A stretch of 7,533 nt of DNA from Nitrospira sp. (GCA_012032965.1 JAAUPT010000072.1:1-7533), one strand, 5' to 3'; positions 1 through 6,197 are shown, counted from the stretch's first letter. The notes: generated by a model not told the origin, from the letters alone. Program-made: numbers and translations.

Positions 1-288
1 ATGGAGTCCATTGCCGTGGTCGTGGAAGAAGAGCCTCCGGATGACGTCTTGCGAGATTTGGAGCTGGATGAGAAGGACGACTTGCTTGGCCTCTATCAAG
101 GCCAGTCGATGGCGGCCGATTCATTCTTCAGGCCGGGTGGTGAACCACCACCGCGGATTTCCATCTATCGCGGACCGATCCTCCGTATTTGTGAAAGTCC
201 GGAAGAAGTCGTTCAGGAAGTCTACGACACAGTGGTCCATGAACTGGGGCATCATGTCGGGCTCGATGATGACGAAATGCCGTACTGA
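1..288 (+). CDS. Zincin-like metallopeptidase family protein, probably N-terminally partial
   Basis: The last 95 residues carry the extended zinc-protease signature HExxHxxGxxD: H80, E81, H84, G87 and D90 of the visible segment, in HELGHHVGLDD. The motif lies very close to the C terminus, as is typical of the small bacterial metallopeptidase family resembling Thermus TTHA0227 (Pfam Zincin_1). The upstream run IAVVVEEEPP and the strand PRISIYRGPI also fit that fold. Family members usually have roughly 25-30 residues before the IAVVVEE strand. The ATG at base 1 is therefore probably an internal methionine, with the true start outside the window. H80, H84 and D90 are the expected zinc ligands and E81 the catalytic base. 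Cellular substrates of the family are not well established. No signal peptide is visible in this part. The gene converges on lgt, with 49 bases between the stops. Confidence 0.85.
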   Translation: MESIAVVVEEEPPDDVLRDLELDEKDDLLGLYQGQSMAADSFFRPGGEPPPRISIYRGPILRICESPEEVVQEVYDTVVHELGHHVGLDDDEMPY

Positions 289-337
289 AGAACCAGTGCT
301 GAGTTGAAAACACCGTGAGCTCCATCGCTCAGAACGT

Positions 338-1150
338 TCATGAGTAGGCAGGCTTTTGGCCGGCTCGTTGGTAGCCCAAGACGAGCATGACGATTCCGAT
401 CAGCACCATGGGCAGAGAGAGAATCTGGCCCATGGTAATCGGGCCTAAAATGAAGCCCAGATGCTGGTCTGGTTCACGGAAGAGTTCGATGATGAGTCGG
501 CTAATGCCGTAGCCGGTGACGAATGTCCAAAAGATCGTGCCGGGCGGAGTTTGGCGCCGATCGATCCACCACAAGGCGGTGAACAGCACGAGGCCTTCCA
601 GTGTTGCCTCGTATAATTGCGAGGGGTGGCGGCAAACTGGGCCGCCAGTCGGGAAGACGATGCACCACCCCACATCGGTTGAGCGGCCAAAGAGCTCTCC
701 GTTGATGAAATTTCCTATCCGACCGAACCCCAATCCAATCGGTGTCACAGAAGCCGCCAAGTCGGCAATCGTATAGGCAGGAATTCCGTGCCTACGGCTG
801 AACCAGATCAGCGCGATGATAGTCCCGATGAGCCCGCCGTGGAAGGACATGCCTCCTTCCCATACTGCAAGCAGTTTCAGTGGATTCTGGATGTAGTAGG
901 AAAAGTTGTAGAAGAGCGTGTAACCGAGCCGTCCACCAAGAAACACGCCGAAGGCCGCGTAGACGACCATGTCGTAGATCTGGTCCTTCCTAATTGGCAA
1001 CTCCTTGCGGGCAACCTTGTGCTGTATGAGGAAGTAGGCTGCGGCGAGGCCGATCAAATACATCAGCCCATACCAGCGCAACTGAATAGGGCCCAGAGCT
1101 ACAATGACGGGATCAATGTTTGGATAAGGAATCGCGGCTAGGGAACCCAT
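338..1150 (-). CDS. lgt: Phosphatidylglycerol--prolipoprotein diacylglyceryl transferase
   Basis: Lgt moves the diacylglyceryl group of phosphatidylglycerol onto the lipobox cysteine of prolipoproteins in the inner membrane, the first step of lipoprotein maturation. The 270-residue product is normal length and strongly hydrophobic, compatible with the seven-helix fold. Visible hallmarks are HGG at 104-106 (H104 matches E. coli H103), the family signature GRIGNFINGE at 143-152 (R144 matches the essential E. coli R143), RHPSQLYEA at 174-182, and R218, E222 and R225, matching E. coli R239, E243 and R246. All key residues are present and the frame is intact. The start ATG is preceded by an AGAGGAG Shine-Dalgarno run, although the spacing of about two bases is short; no better start is visible. 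It stands alone on this strand here. A lipoprotein that needs this enzyme is encoded about 1.5 kb away (2698-3727), in a separate transcription unit. Confidence 0.97.
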   Translation of the reverse strand: MGSLAAIPYPNIDPVIVALGPIQLRWYGLMYLIGLAAAYFLIQHKVARKELPIRKDQIYDMVVYAAFGVFLGGRLGYTLFYNFSYYIQNPLKLLAVWEGGMSFHGGLIGTIIALIWFSRRHGIPAYTIADLAASVTPIGLGFGRIGNFINGELFGRSTDVGWCIVFPTGGPVCRHPSQLYEATLEGLVLFTALWWIDRRQTPPGTIFWTFVTGYGISRLIIELFREPDQHLGFILGPITMGQILSLPMVLIGIVMLVLGYQRAGQKPAYS

Positions 1151-1598
1151 GTCTCCTCTGTCAGGGTTTGTTCTTTGAGAGACGTTGTTCGTATTCTGAA
1201 CAGGTCACAAGTCTTCGCTGATCTGCGCTTCTCCTACGAGCCTCGGGCCAGATTTTCCAACGGATCATACGGGGGCCTACTTGTCAATGCAAGCGCAGCT
1301 AGGATTAAAGAGTGGTTAGAGCATGGTCCTTGGAAAACGTTTCCTAGAGCTGCTTTACAGGAACGGAAGGTTAGCAAGTGTTGGATTTCTGAAACGCCTG
1401 TGTCTCCTTCTGTCGAGAAAAAGAGACCCAATATTTGTCACTTCTCATCGTCGCCGATCGCCCCCTTGATTTTCCGAGGAAATTAGCCCTTGTTCAACCG
1501 CTCTCATGCTGGCACAAAGCATGCTGATACGTTCCTCATAGGAAGAACGATTGGGCAGTCTTCCGGCAACATCACAACCATTACGAGGGAGGTTCGCC
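1151..1598. other. Intergenic stretch between lgt and the YtxH gene
   Basis: This stretch lies between the divergent starts of lgt (-) and the YtxH gene (+), so it should hold both promoters. No reading frame here looks like a real protein: those present are compositionally odd and show no family features. A perfect 6-bp inverted repeat, CATGCT at 1505-1510 and AGCATG at 1518-1523 with a 7-base spacer, lies about 75 bases upstream of the YtxH start and could be an operator or a small RNA hairpin. I found no convincing -35/-10 pair for either gene. Confidence 0.5.
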
Positions 1599-1865
1599 AT
1601 GTCGGAGCAGGGGAAGCACGTCGCCAAGGCAGCTGCATTCATCGCTGGTGGGGCCGTCATCGGAGCGGGACTGGGGCTCCTCTTCGCTCCACAGACCGGG
1701 GTTGAAACGCGTCGGGACATTAGCCGCTATGCTCGGAAGGCACAGGCGCAAACCAATCGCTGGGGACGAGCCGTCAAGTCTGGCATGAAAGTCGCGTTCG
1801 ACCAACAGTCACCGATCGTGAGAAGTTGCGAGGAACAAAACCCGCAGCTCACCGCAGTGTGTTGA
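1599..1865 (+). CDS. YtxH domain-containing small protein
   Basis: The 88-residue product has the YtxH layout. A short polar N terminus is followed by a glycine/alanine-rich hydrophobic segment at residues 11-30 (AAAFIAGGAVIGAGLGLLFA), then the typical PQTGxETRRDI turn at 31-41 and a basic, probably helical tail. YtxH proteins are small membrane-associated proteins often linked to general stress in Firmicutes; their biochemical role is not established. The ATG at 1599 is chosen over an in-frame ATG at 1551 because GAGGGAGG sits upstream of it, with six bases between GGAGG and the ATG. The last 20 residues (containing VRSCEEQ) match no family feature I know. The gene converges on the minus-strand DUF3365 gene, with a shared hairpin between them. 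Confidence 0.85.
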   Translation: MSEQGKHVAKAAAFIAGGAVIGAGLGLLFAPQTGVETRRDISRYARKAQAQTNRWGRAVKSGMKVAFDQQSPIVRSCEEQNPQLTAVC

Positions 1866-1872
1866 ACTAGTT

Positions 1873-1892
1873 CCACCGAAGATCATCGGTGG
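1873..1892. terminator. Hairpin between convergent genes, possible bidirectional terminator
   Basis: CCACCGA (1873-1879) and TCGGTGG (1886-1892) form a perfect 7-bp stem with a 6-base loop, 8 bases after the YtxH stop. On the minus strand the same hairpin follows the restored stop of the DUF3365 gene at 1936. No T-run follows on either side, so intrinsic termination is uncertain. A second pairing is possible between GGTGG (1888-1892) and CCACC (1898-1902), which would compete with the first. Confidence 0.45.
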
Positions 1893-1935
1893 CAGTTCCA
1901 CCCGTAGTGTCCCTCCTCCGTCGCGGCTGGATCTG

Positions 1936-2681
1936 CTATCGATGGTCCGCGGGGATCTGAATGCTGATGGCACCGGCTAGTTCTCCTACCTGAGCGCCTT
2001 CTCTTGGATAGCCGGAGATGTCAAGTATCCCTTTGGGGCTTCCGTGACAAGTCAGACAATCTTCTGAATATAAATCGGCATCATGGCTCTGAGTAACTGT
2101 CCACCGTTGAGCCATTCGATGATAGCGGTGGTCGAGGCCGGTTGGCGTGCAAGACGCCTCAGGACCATTTCTTCATACACGTCGGGCGCATTCTGCAAGT
2201 TTCGTGGATCGAGGGTCGTCTGTTTGATTGTTACCTTCGATTGCTTCGAAAACTTCCGCGCGGCCTGGCTGCCGAAGGTAGCTGGGATGAAATTCTTGTA
2301 CCCAATCCCTCGCTGATTGATCACGAACTGCGCATCCGCCACGACCTCTTTGCTCGCGAGGAGCAGTCGCATCAGCAGATCGTTCGCGTGGGGAGGCAAA
2401 GAAGAAGAGGACGTTTTCAGATCGATCTGCGCCTGATGGAAGAACTCATCGAGGACCAGCCGCTCAAAGACATCGGGTGAGAAGCCCTTGTCTCCCCTTC
2501 GCGAATCATTGATCAACGGCTGGTTGCGCTCGATGACGACACGTCCGGCGTCAAGAAGGGTCGCCAGCAGTTCGGCCGTCCGCTCAGTCTCTTTCTGAGA
2601 TGGTTGCGCCCATCCGTTCGGGGAAGAGAGGAGCATCAACATGAAACTGAGTGGGAGGAATACGATCGAGCGCACGAGCAT
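1936..2681 (-). CDS. Exported Tll0287-like (DUF3365) heme c protein, frameshifted near the C terminus
   Basis: The intact part (2681-2052, 209 residues) starts with a signal peptide (hydrophobic 5-19, likely cleaved after GWA at 25). It continues with features of the Tll0287-like/DUF3365 domain: KGFSPDVF at 65-72, IGYKNFIPATF at 126-136, LDPRNLQNAPDVYEEMVL at 157-174 and RAMMPIYIQK at 198-207. The frame then hits TGA at 2052. In the next frame the DNA encodes DCLTCHGSPKG and a downstream ISGYPREG...GELAGAISIQIP tail, ending at TAG 1936-1938. Adding one A to the AA of CAGAAG (2062-2063) joins them into a 248-residue protein with C209-x-x-C212-H213, a heme c attachment site expected in this family. 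Members are sensor-like periplasmic domains. ATG 2679-2681 is preferred to a GTG two codons upstream because GGAGG lies five bases before the ATG. The gene follows the lipoprotein gene by 16 bases, so the two are probably co-transcribed. Confidence 0.82.
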
Positions 2682-2697
2682 GCACACCTCCGTTTCG

Positions 2698-3727
2698 TCA
2701 TGGTCCCTTAGCTAAGCGGCACTGTCCCTGATCATAATGGTCGGGCACTTGTGTGACTTCAAGCGGTAACCCTTCTGCGGTTGCCCGCCGAGTGGGTGCG
2801 TATTCTGCATCGATCCAGCGTCTTCGCATCTCGGTCAATCGCCCCGATTCATCCAAACGAAAGAGCAGGTTGTTTAGGAACCATTGTAAGTGTCTGTGTT
2901 CGTCGCTCGTGACGATGGACAGGTCTGCGTGGGTCAACATCAAGGGGGCACCGTCGGAGCGTGTCAGAGGGTGCCAGTCTTGCCAGACCCGCTTCGTCAC
3001 GTACTCAAGAATGGAATGTTCGGAGAGAATGACATCGATCGTGGGCTCTTTAGTTTCAATCGCGGCTGGAATTGAATCACAGACAACCAGGCGGATGTCT
3101 TTGAGGTTGGCCTGAGCGTACAGGTGAGCGGGCCTCCCCTTCTGAACTGCGATGGTCAAGCCGGCGAAGCCTCCCTGGACGGCCGCAAGCGTATCTCGAT
3201 TACCATTCTGCTTTTGAAATTGCGCCCAGACGCGTTCGGCAACATCGGGTGTTTGGATGATGGCGGCCACACCGTCGTTCCGGAAATAGGGAGTCGAAAC
3301 CACAGGCCTGTCGGCCTTGTACCGGGAACGGTTCCACCAACGGACGACACAAATAGATCGAGCTGCCCTTCATTCATTTTGATGAACAGATCGGGAAGCG
3401 AGTGACGTGCAAGGTCGGAACGATCGGAGTTGGTCCGTTACAGTACGAGGTGAGCGCATCGGCGACCTCTCGGATCAGTTCAATATCCAGGCCTGTGACA
3501 CGAATGCCTTCGCCGGTGTACACGGCGGGAAAGACCAACGGGCGAAAGGGCTCAACCGCGATGCCGACATGCAATCGTCCTCGGGCACAAATGGACGACA
3601 ACTCATCACGTGTCATCGGGTGGATGAGCTCAATAGCATCATACACAAGACCGCATCCTTGCAGAAGGATGCTCAGCGTCGTCAGAACAAGCGAACCGAG
3701 GAGTCTTTTGATGATGCAAAGGCTCAC
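2698..3727 (-). CDS. Lipoprotein with family-3 extracellular solute-binding domain, two frameshifts
   Basis: The start is GTG at 3725-3727, with GGAGG nine bases upstream. The N terminus is a lipoprotein signal peptide with lipobox LQGC (acylated C25). From about residue 45 the pattern ICARGRLHVGIAVEPFRP, then GLDIELIREVADAL, matches SBP_bac_3 proteins. The chain then changes frame twice. The first frame reads ...LHVTRFP, the second DLFIKMNEGQLDLFVSSVGGTVP, and the third RYKADRPVVSTPYFRNDGVAA through to LTEMRRRWIDAEY, the usual C-terminal helix of such proteins. Both joins are explained by one missing C in the coding strand, near plus-strand GGG at 3393-3395 and near 3324-3326. Restored length would be about 343 residues. 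Family members bind amino acids or other small ligands in the periplasm. No permease or ATPase gene is nearby, so a ligand-sensing or scavenging role rather than ABC transport is my inference. The gene is 52 bases downstream of the barrel gene and 16 upstream of the DUF3365 gene. Confidence 0.75.
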
Positions 3728-3779
3728 GCCCTATGTCCTCCATGGTCTTGATGTGGCGCAGGGATCAATAGCCATCCGT

Positions 3780-4409
3780 TCAAAACCGAACGCCGACTGT
3801 GAAGAGCCATTGTCGTGACAAGTCGGACTTGCCCTGGAAATCAATTTCGAATCTTGTGTACTGAAGGCCCATATCAACGGAAAACCCCTGGGCGACAGGA
3901 AATCGTACACCGATCTGTCCTCCGTACAGGTAACCTGGTGAAAGTGCCCCTCTCCCCGGTAGTGTTCCTCCCAGGATTGCTCCGACATATGGTACCGCCC
4001 GGTATTCCCAGTGGTCCGAACAAAACATGTCGCAGGATGCGACTGATTGGTTGGCCGCTGGGGAAATCCAGCAAATCGATGAAATTATTCCAGCGAGGGT
4101 TCGCATACAGTGAATGTTGGTCGGTGATAAACGTAGGCGTATGGTGACTGTAATATTGGTAGATGCCTCTAAGCTCGAGGGGGCCATAGCGAAGCGCAGT
4201 GATTCCGGCTTGAACGGAGATGACTCTACGAGTGGGCGCAAAGCTGCGATCGTTGAATGACACGTCGAAACTGAACGGGCGGAGCGGGAGGATGTCGAGA
4301 ACCGCCTCTTGGCTCATCGCTTCACTCGGCAGCGCCATTGTGAGTGCGAAAAGTGCAGTCAAAAAACGTGAAACGTGCGTCCGCAGCGGCTCACCTCTCC
4401 ACCAGGCAT
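3780..4409 (-). CDS. Predicted outer-membrane beta-barrel protein, frameshifted
   Basis: Two overlapping minus-strand frames make one protein. The N-terminal frame (from 4362 or earlier) has FSFDVSFNDRSFAP and ISVQAGITALRYGPLELRGIYQYYSHH. The C-terminal frame has VPYVGAILGGTLPGRG, GYLYGGQIGVRFPVAQGFSVDMGLQYTRFEIDF and a final WLFTVGVRF. Alternating strands and the terminal phenylalanine are typical of outer-membrane barrels. Removing one G from GGG (plus-strand CCC 4007-4009) joins them as GPLEYRAVPYVGA. The start is unclear: TTG 4360-4362 has no good ribosome site and gives a poor signal peptide. Adding one T to the T6 run (4361-4366) opens a better one (MSRCGRTFHVFLTALFALTMA) from GTG 4392-4394 or ATG 4407-4409. 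I considered an acyloxyacyl hydrolase (PagL-like) but see no clear catalytic H-x-S motif, so I leave the function open. It is the first gene of the minus-strand block. Confidence 0.65.
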
Positions 4410-4441
4410 CGCTTTACTGATACCCTGTCATCCACCCTCGC

Positions 4442-4447
4442 ATTGTA
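4442..4447 (-). promoter_or_regulatory. Possible -10 element for the barrel gene block
   Basis: Reading the minus strand, TACAAT occurs about 35-50 bases upstream of the candidate barrel-gene starts, within the 135-base gap that separates this block from the divergent tRNA gene. It is one change away from the sigma-70 -10 consensus. No good -35 hexamer is found at 16-18 bases, so support is weak. Confidence 0.3.
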
Positions 4448-4544
4448 GCCCAACCTCATTCTCTTTTGCATAGTCACGGGTAGGTGAAAGCCCCTGAGAA
4501 AGTGGCTGTGGTGCCGGGTTCGCTATGCTAAAATCCGCCGTCTT

Positions 4545-4634
4545 GCCGGAGTGGCGGAATAGGCAGACGCAAGGGACTTAAAATCCCTCGGGCTCACAAG
4601 GCCCGTACCGGTTCGATCCCGGTCTCCGGCACCA
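4545..4634 (+). tRNA. tRNA-Leu (anticodon UAA), CCA encoded
   Basis: A complete type II tRNA is visible. The acceptor arm GCCGGAG (4545-4551) pairs perfectly with CTCCGGC (4624-4630), followed by discriminator A and an encoded CCA (4632-4634). The anticodon arm is AGGGA (4572-4576) and TCCCT (4584-4588) around loop CTTAAAA, giving anticodon TAA at 4579-4581, which reads UUA and UUG leucine codons. The long variable arm CGGGC / GCCCG (from 4589) is expected for tRNA-Leu. The T arm has the GGTTCGATCCC pattern. A -10-like TATGCT lies at 4524-4529, but no matching -35 is clear. Confidence 0.97.
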
Positions 4635-4683
4635 GTCACATAAGAATCAGGTATTAGTCACAGACGAACCTATAGAGGGATTC

Positions 4684-4929
4684 ATGGATACAAAAGCAAT
4701 CGTGATGTTCGTTGCCGGCGTAACGCTCCTGCTTTTTATTATTGGGATCGGGGCCTGGATCATGACGGCGCCTCTGGAAGCTGGAGAGGTGGAGGCGAAG
4801 CGTTGTAATGAATACGTGCGGGAATTAGATATGTTGAACAAGTACAAATGGTTTTGGACGCCGTATCATCAGCGGATGGCGTTCAATGACTGTTTGACCA
4901 GGAATTTGGGCGATACCGTGCAACCATAA
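4684..4929 (+). CDS. Small single-pass membrane protein, unknown function
   Basis: I do not recognise the family. The 81-residue product has one strong transmembrane segment at about residues 5-27 after a very short N terminus. A mainly hydrophilic domain follows, with two cysteines (C41 and C70) and an aromatic patch KYKWFWTPYH at 53-62. The two cysteines could form a disulfide if the tail is periplasmic; this is an inference. The ATG at 4684 is supported by AGAGGGA six to twelve bases upstream. It begins 49 bases after the tRNA-Leu with no obvious terminator between them, so read-through transcription from the tRNA promoter is possible. The frame is intact, unlike the genes on either side. 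Confidence 0.7.
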   Translation: MDTKAIVMFVAGVTLLLFIIGIGAWIMTAPLEAGEVEAKRCNEYVRELDMLNKYKWFWTPYHQRMAFNDCLTRNLGDTVQP

Positions 4930-4958
4930 GAAGTCTCTCCCTAGCTCTCACCGAAGAT

Positions 4959-5433
4959 ATGGGGGCGGTGAAATCCAGTCTTGACGGTCGTCGGATCAAA
5001 CGATCTATGTTGCCCGCGCTCGGATTTTTCCCCAGATTTTCTCCTATCCTCTTCGCATGCATTGTGCTTCAGGTGTTGAACGCTGCCCCTGCGTCCTCCG
5101 AGTGGCAGTTGGTCGATGGGAATGGCAAGGCGAATGTCTATGTTGAAGCTGAGACCATCAGTCGTCACGGCGAATGGGTGAGAGTGTGGGTCATGGATGA
5201 TCTGAAGATTCCTCAGACCCGAGGGCTCAAGAAATATTTCTCCTCGCGCGCGCAGGAAGAACATGACTGTCTCAAAGAGCGCTTTCGGTTGCTGGTATTG
5301 GAATACTTCTCGGGGAATATGGGAATCGGAGAAAGTGCTGTATAAAACGTCTGGGGAGTCAGACTGGGCACCCATCCCGCGAGGGACGTTAGCGCAATCG
5401 GTCTGGAAATTTGTGTGCGGGAAGAGGCAATGA
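4959..5433 (+). CDS. Surface-adhesin protein E-like exported protein, frameshifted near the C terminus
   Basis: The N-terminal part has a hydrophobic signal segment (about 28-45, cleavage likely near APASS), followed by features of the surface-adhesin protein E domain. These are WQLVDGNGKANVYVEAETISR, GEWVRVWVMDDLKIPQ, the DC pair at 103-104 and NMGIGE at 120-125. The frame ends early at TAA 5343-5345. One frame over, VLYKTSGESDWAPIPRG then SVWKFVCGKRQ continues to TGA 5431-5433, including the second conserved cysteine in KFVC. Removing one A from the AAA at 5332-5334 rejoins the reading as MGIGEVLYKTS, giving 157 residues from ATG 4959 or 141 from ATG 5007. Neither start has a clear Shine-Dalgarno site. 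The family was named after a Haemophilus adhesin, but most members in environmental bacteria have no tested role. The gene may belong with the small membrane protein gene 29 bases upstream. Confidence 0.75.
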
Positions 5434-5456
5434 GTGATGATGAACTGTCTGGAGAA

Positions 5457-5771
5457 TCATGACAACCGCACGTGCCCACACTTCCAGCATTCCGCAAATT
5501 GACTCTCGTGATGTTCGCCACATGCAGCGCATGCCCACGTCTCTTGGTTCGATGGCAGCATGTCTAGACTTTCATCGAGTACTTGCCGTGCCCGGTAGGC
5601 ATCCTCGTCTTGGATTACCCACAGTTCCGGGAAAATCTCTACAAAGGGAATCTCTCCCGCAAGGCCAGCAGAACGCTGATTCTTGATCATGCATTGGATG
5701 CCGGCCTGCTCCAGCCACTCCTTGCGCATCTCAACCTCGATTAAATTTTGGGAGACGAAGACTTTTTTCAT
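5457..5771 (-). CDS. DUF2007 domain protein with C-terminal zinc finger
   Basis: The 104-residue protein has an N-terminal DUF2007-type domain at about 1-70 (KKVFVSQNLIEVEMRKEWLEQAGI, then WVIQDEDAYRARQVLDE), a family annotated as putative signal-transducing. Next comes a compact zinc finger WACAAC...CWKCG, with C81, C84, C95 and C98 spaced C-x2-C-x10-C-x2-C and an upstream W79, resembling RanBP2-type or zinc-ribbon fingers. No signal peptide or membrane segment is present, so it is cytoplasmic. Its ligand or partner is unknown. The ATG overlaps the TGA of the upstream ParE-like gene (ATGA), and no clear Shine-Dalgarno sequence precedes it, which suggests translational coupling. It converges on the adhesin-E gene, with 23 bases between the stops. 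Confidence 0.85.
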   Translation of the reverse strand: MKKVFVSQNLIEVEMRKEWLEQAGIQCMIKNQRSAGLAGEIPFVEIFPELWVIQDEDAYRARQVLDESLDMLPSNQETWACAACGEHHESQFAECWKCGHVRLS

Positions 5772-5986
5772 TGAGAGCTAAAGCTGTATATGAGGAGTTC
5801 ACGAATCATTGGATTGGAGGCTTCAGGAACAAGTTGGCCACTTTCGGGAAATGAAGCGAGCTGATCAACAGAGAGGGTAAGACGCTCAACGATGGCATCA
5901 GCATACTCAGCAGAGTCTTTGGCGATGTAGTCTTGGATGTTCTCAGGATCAAAAACAGCGGGTTCAGTCCACTCAACTCGGGTCAT
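5768..5986 (-). CDS. RelE/ParE-family toxin, C-terminally truncated
   Basis: The 72-residue product begins MTRVEWTEPAVFDPENIQDYIAKDS, followed by YADAIVERL, FPESGQLVPE and MIRELLIYSF. This is the normal N-terminal two-thirds of ParE-type toxins (helical hairpin, then the first strands). Family members usually run to about 95-100 residues with a further Y-x-hydrophobic-x-Y strand and a terminal strand ending in an H-x-R-like motif. Here the chain stops at SFSSQ, right where the next strand should begin, and neither other frame continues the family. The truncation therefore looks real rather than a simple frameshift. Without the last strands, toxin activity is doubtful. The stop overlaps the start of the DUF2007 gene. 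Upstream only a short antitoxin-like tail is visible, so this is probably a relict module. Confidence 0.75.
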   Translation of the reverse strand: MTRVEWTEPAVFDPENIQDYIAKDSAEYADAIVERLTLSVDQLASFPESGQLVPEASNPMIRELLIYSFSSQ

Positions 5987-6054
5987 TTCTTAAAGAAGCG
6001 TCTTTTTACAGCGTCGTGTGGCACCACTTTCCCTTCTGAATCAATGGAACTAAG
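5983..6054 (-). pseudogene. Possible antitoxin C-terminal remnant or short leader ORF before parE
   Basis: In the frame whose TGA overlaps the ParE-like ATG, 23 codons read as SSIDSEGKVVPHDAVKRRF plus flanking residues, ending in KK. The EG-x-VVPH-x-x-VK-x-R pattern and the four-base overlap are what one expects at the end of an antitoxin gene just before parE. No N-terminal DNA-binding domain is found upstream, and the frame closes at a TAG a further 13 codons back. A GTG at 6022-6024 or 6025-6027, after AAGGG, could still start a 13-14 residue peptide. Confidence 0.4.
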
Positions 6055-6081
6055 TGTAGGCCTCACCTGGCAGAGAGTCAA
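6053..6081 (-). promoter_or_regulatory. Sigma-70-like promoter for the parE-like/DUF2007 pair
   Basis: On the minus strand, TTGACT (6076-6081) is followed after exactly 17 bases by TACACT (6053-6058). Both hexamers are close to consensus and the spacing is optimal. Transcription would begin near 6046, about 60 bases before the ParE-like start, and would include only the last part of the antitoxin-like frame. Confidence 0.6.
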
Positions 6082-6161
6082 GAATTCCCCCAGCTACGTT
6101 GCTGACTCCAATCAAAAGCCGAGGTTGGAAGCAAGTTGAGGGGGCGGTACAGCTTGGAATC

Positions 6162-6195
6162 GACCGACCTACGGTTTCAAAGCTGTAGGCCGGTC
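6162..6195. repeat. Long imperfect hairpin in intergenic DNA
   Basis: GACCGACCTAC (6162-6172) and GTAGGCCGGTC (6185-6195) form an 11-bp stem with a single mismatch around a 12-base loop. No T-run follows directly on either strand. The right arm ends two bases before the ATG of a possible small ORF at 6198, so the structure could hide its only SD-like bases (AGG at 6187-6189). Confidence 0.5.
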
Positions 6196-6197
6196 AG

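Noticed and set aside
316..331. TGAGC / GCTCA inverted repeat between the metallopeptidase gene and lgt as a terminator
   Set aside because: Only a 5-bp stem, and the T-rich stretch on the minus strand is short and not directly adjacent; too weak to call.
1175..1486. 103-residue plus-strand open frame upstream of the YtxH gene
   Set aside because: No family features, no ribosome site and unbiased codon use; treated as noncoding.
1445..1720. 91-residue minus-strand open frame
   Set aside because: Mostly antisense to the clear YtxH gene, and its sequence is low in protein-like character.
1950..1980. Plus-strand DLNADGTG, which resembles an EF-hand or dockerin calcium loop
   Set aside because: It lies antisense to the restored C-terminal tail of the DUF3365 gene, which explains the DNA better.
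3874..3990. C-terminal part of the 162-residue barrel frame (GGTICRSNPGRN onward)
   Set aside because: Out-of-frame translation after the frameshift; the real barrel C terminus is in the neighbouring frame ending WLFTVGVRF.
3780..4409. Assignment of the barrel protein as a lipid A deacylase (PagL-like acyloxyacyl hydrolase)
   Set aside because: Size and barrel character fit, but I could not see the expected catalytic histidine-serine motif.
4545..4634. tRNA-Leu as an integration site for a mobile element
   Set aside because: No integrase and no duplicated tRNA 3' end was seen in the window.
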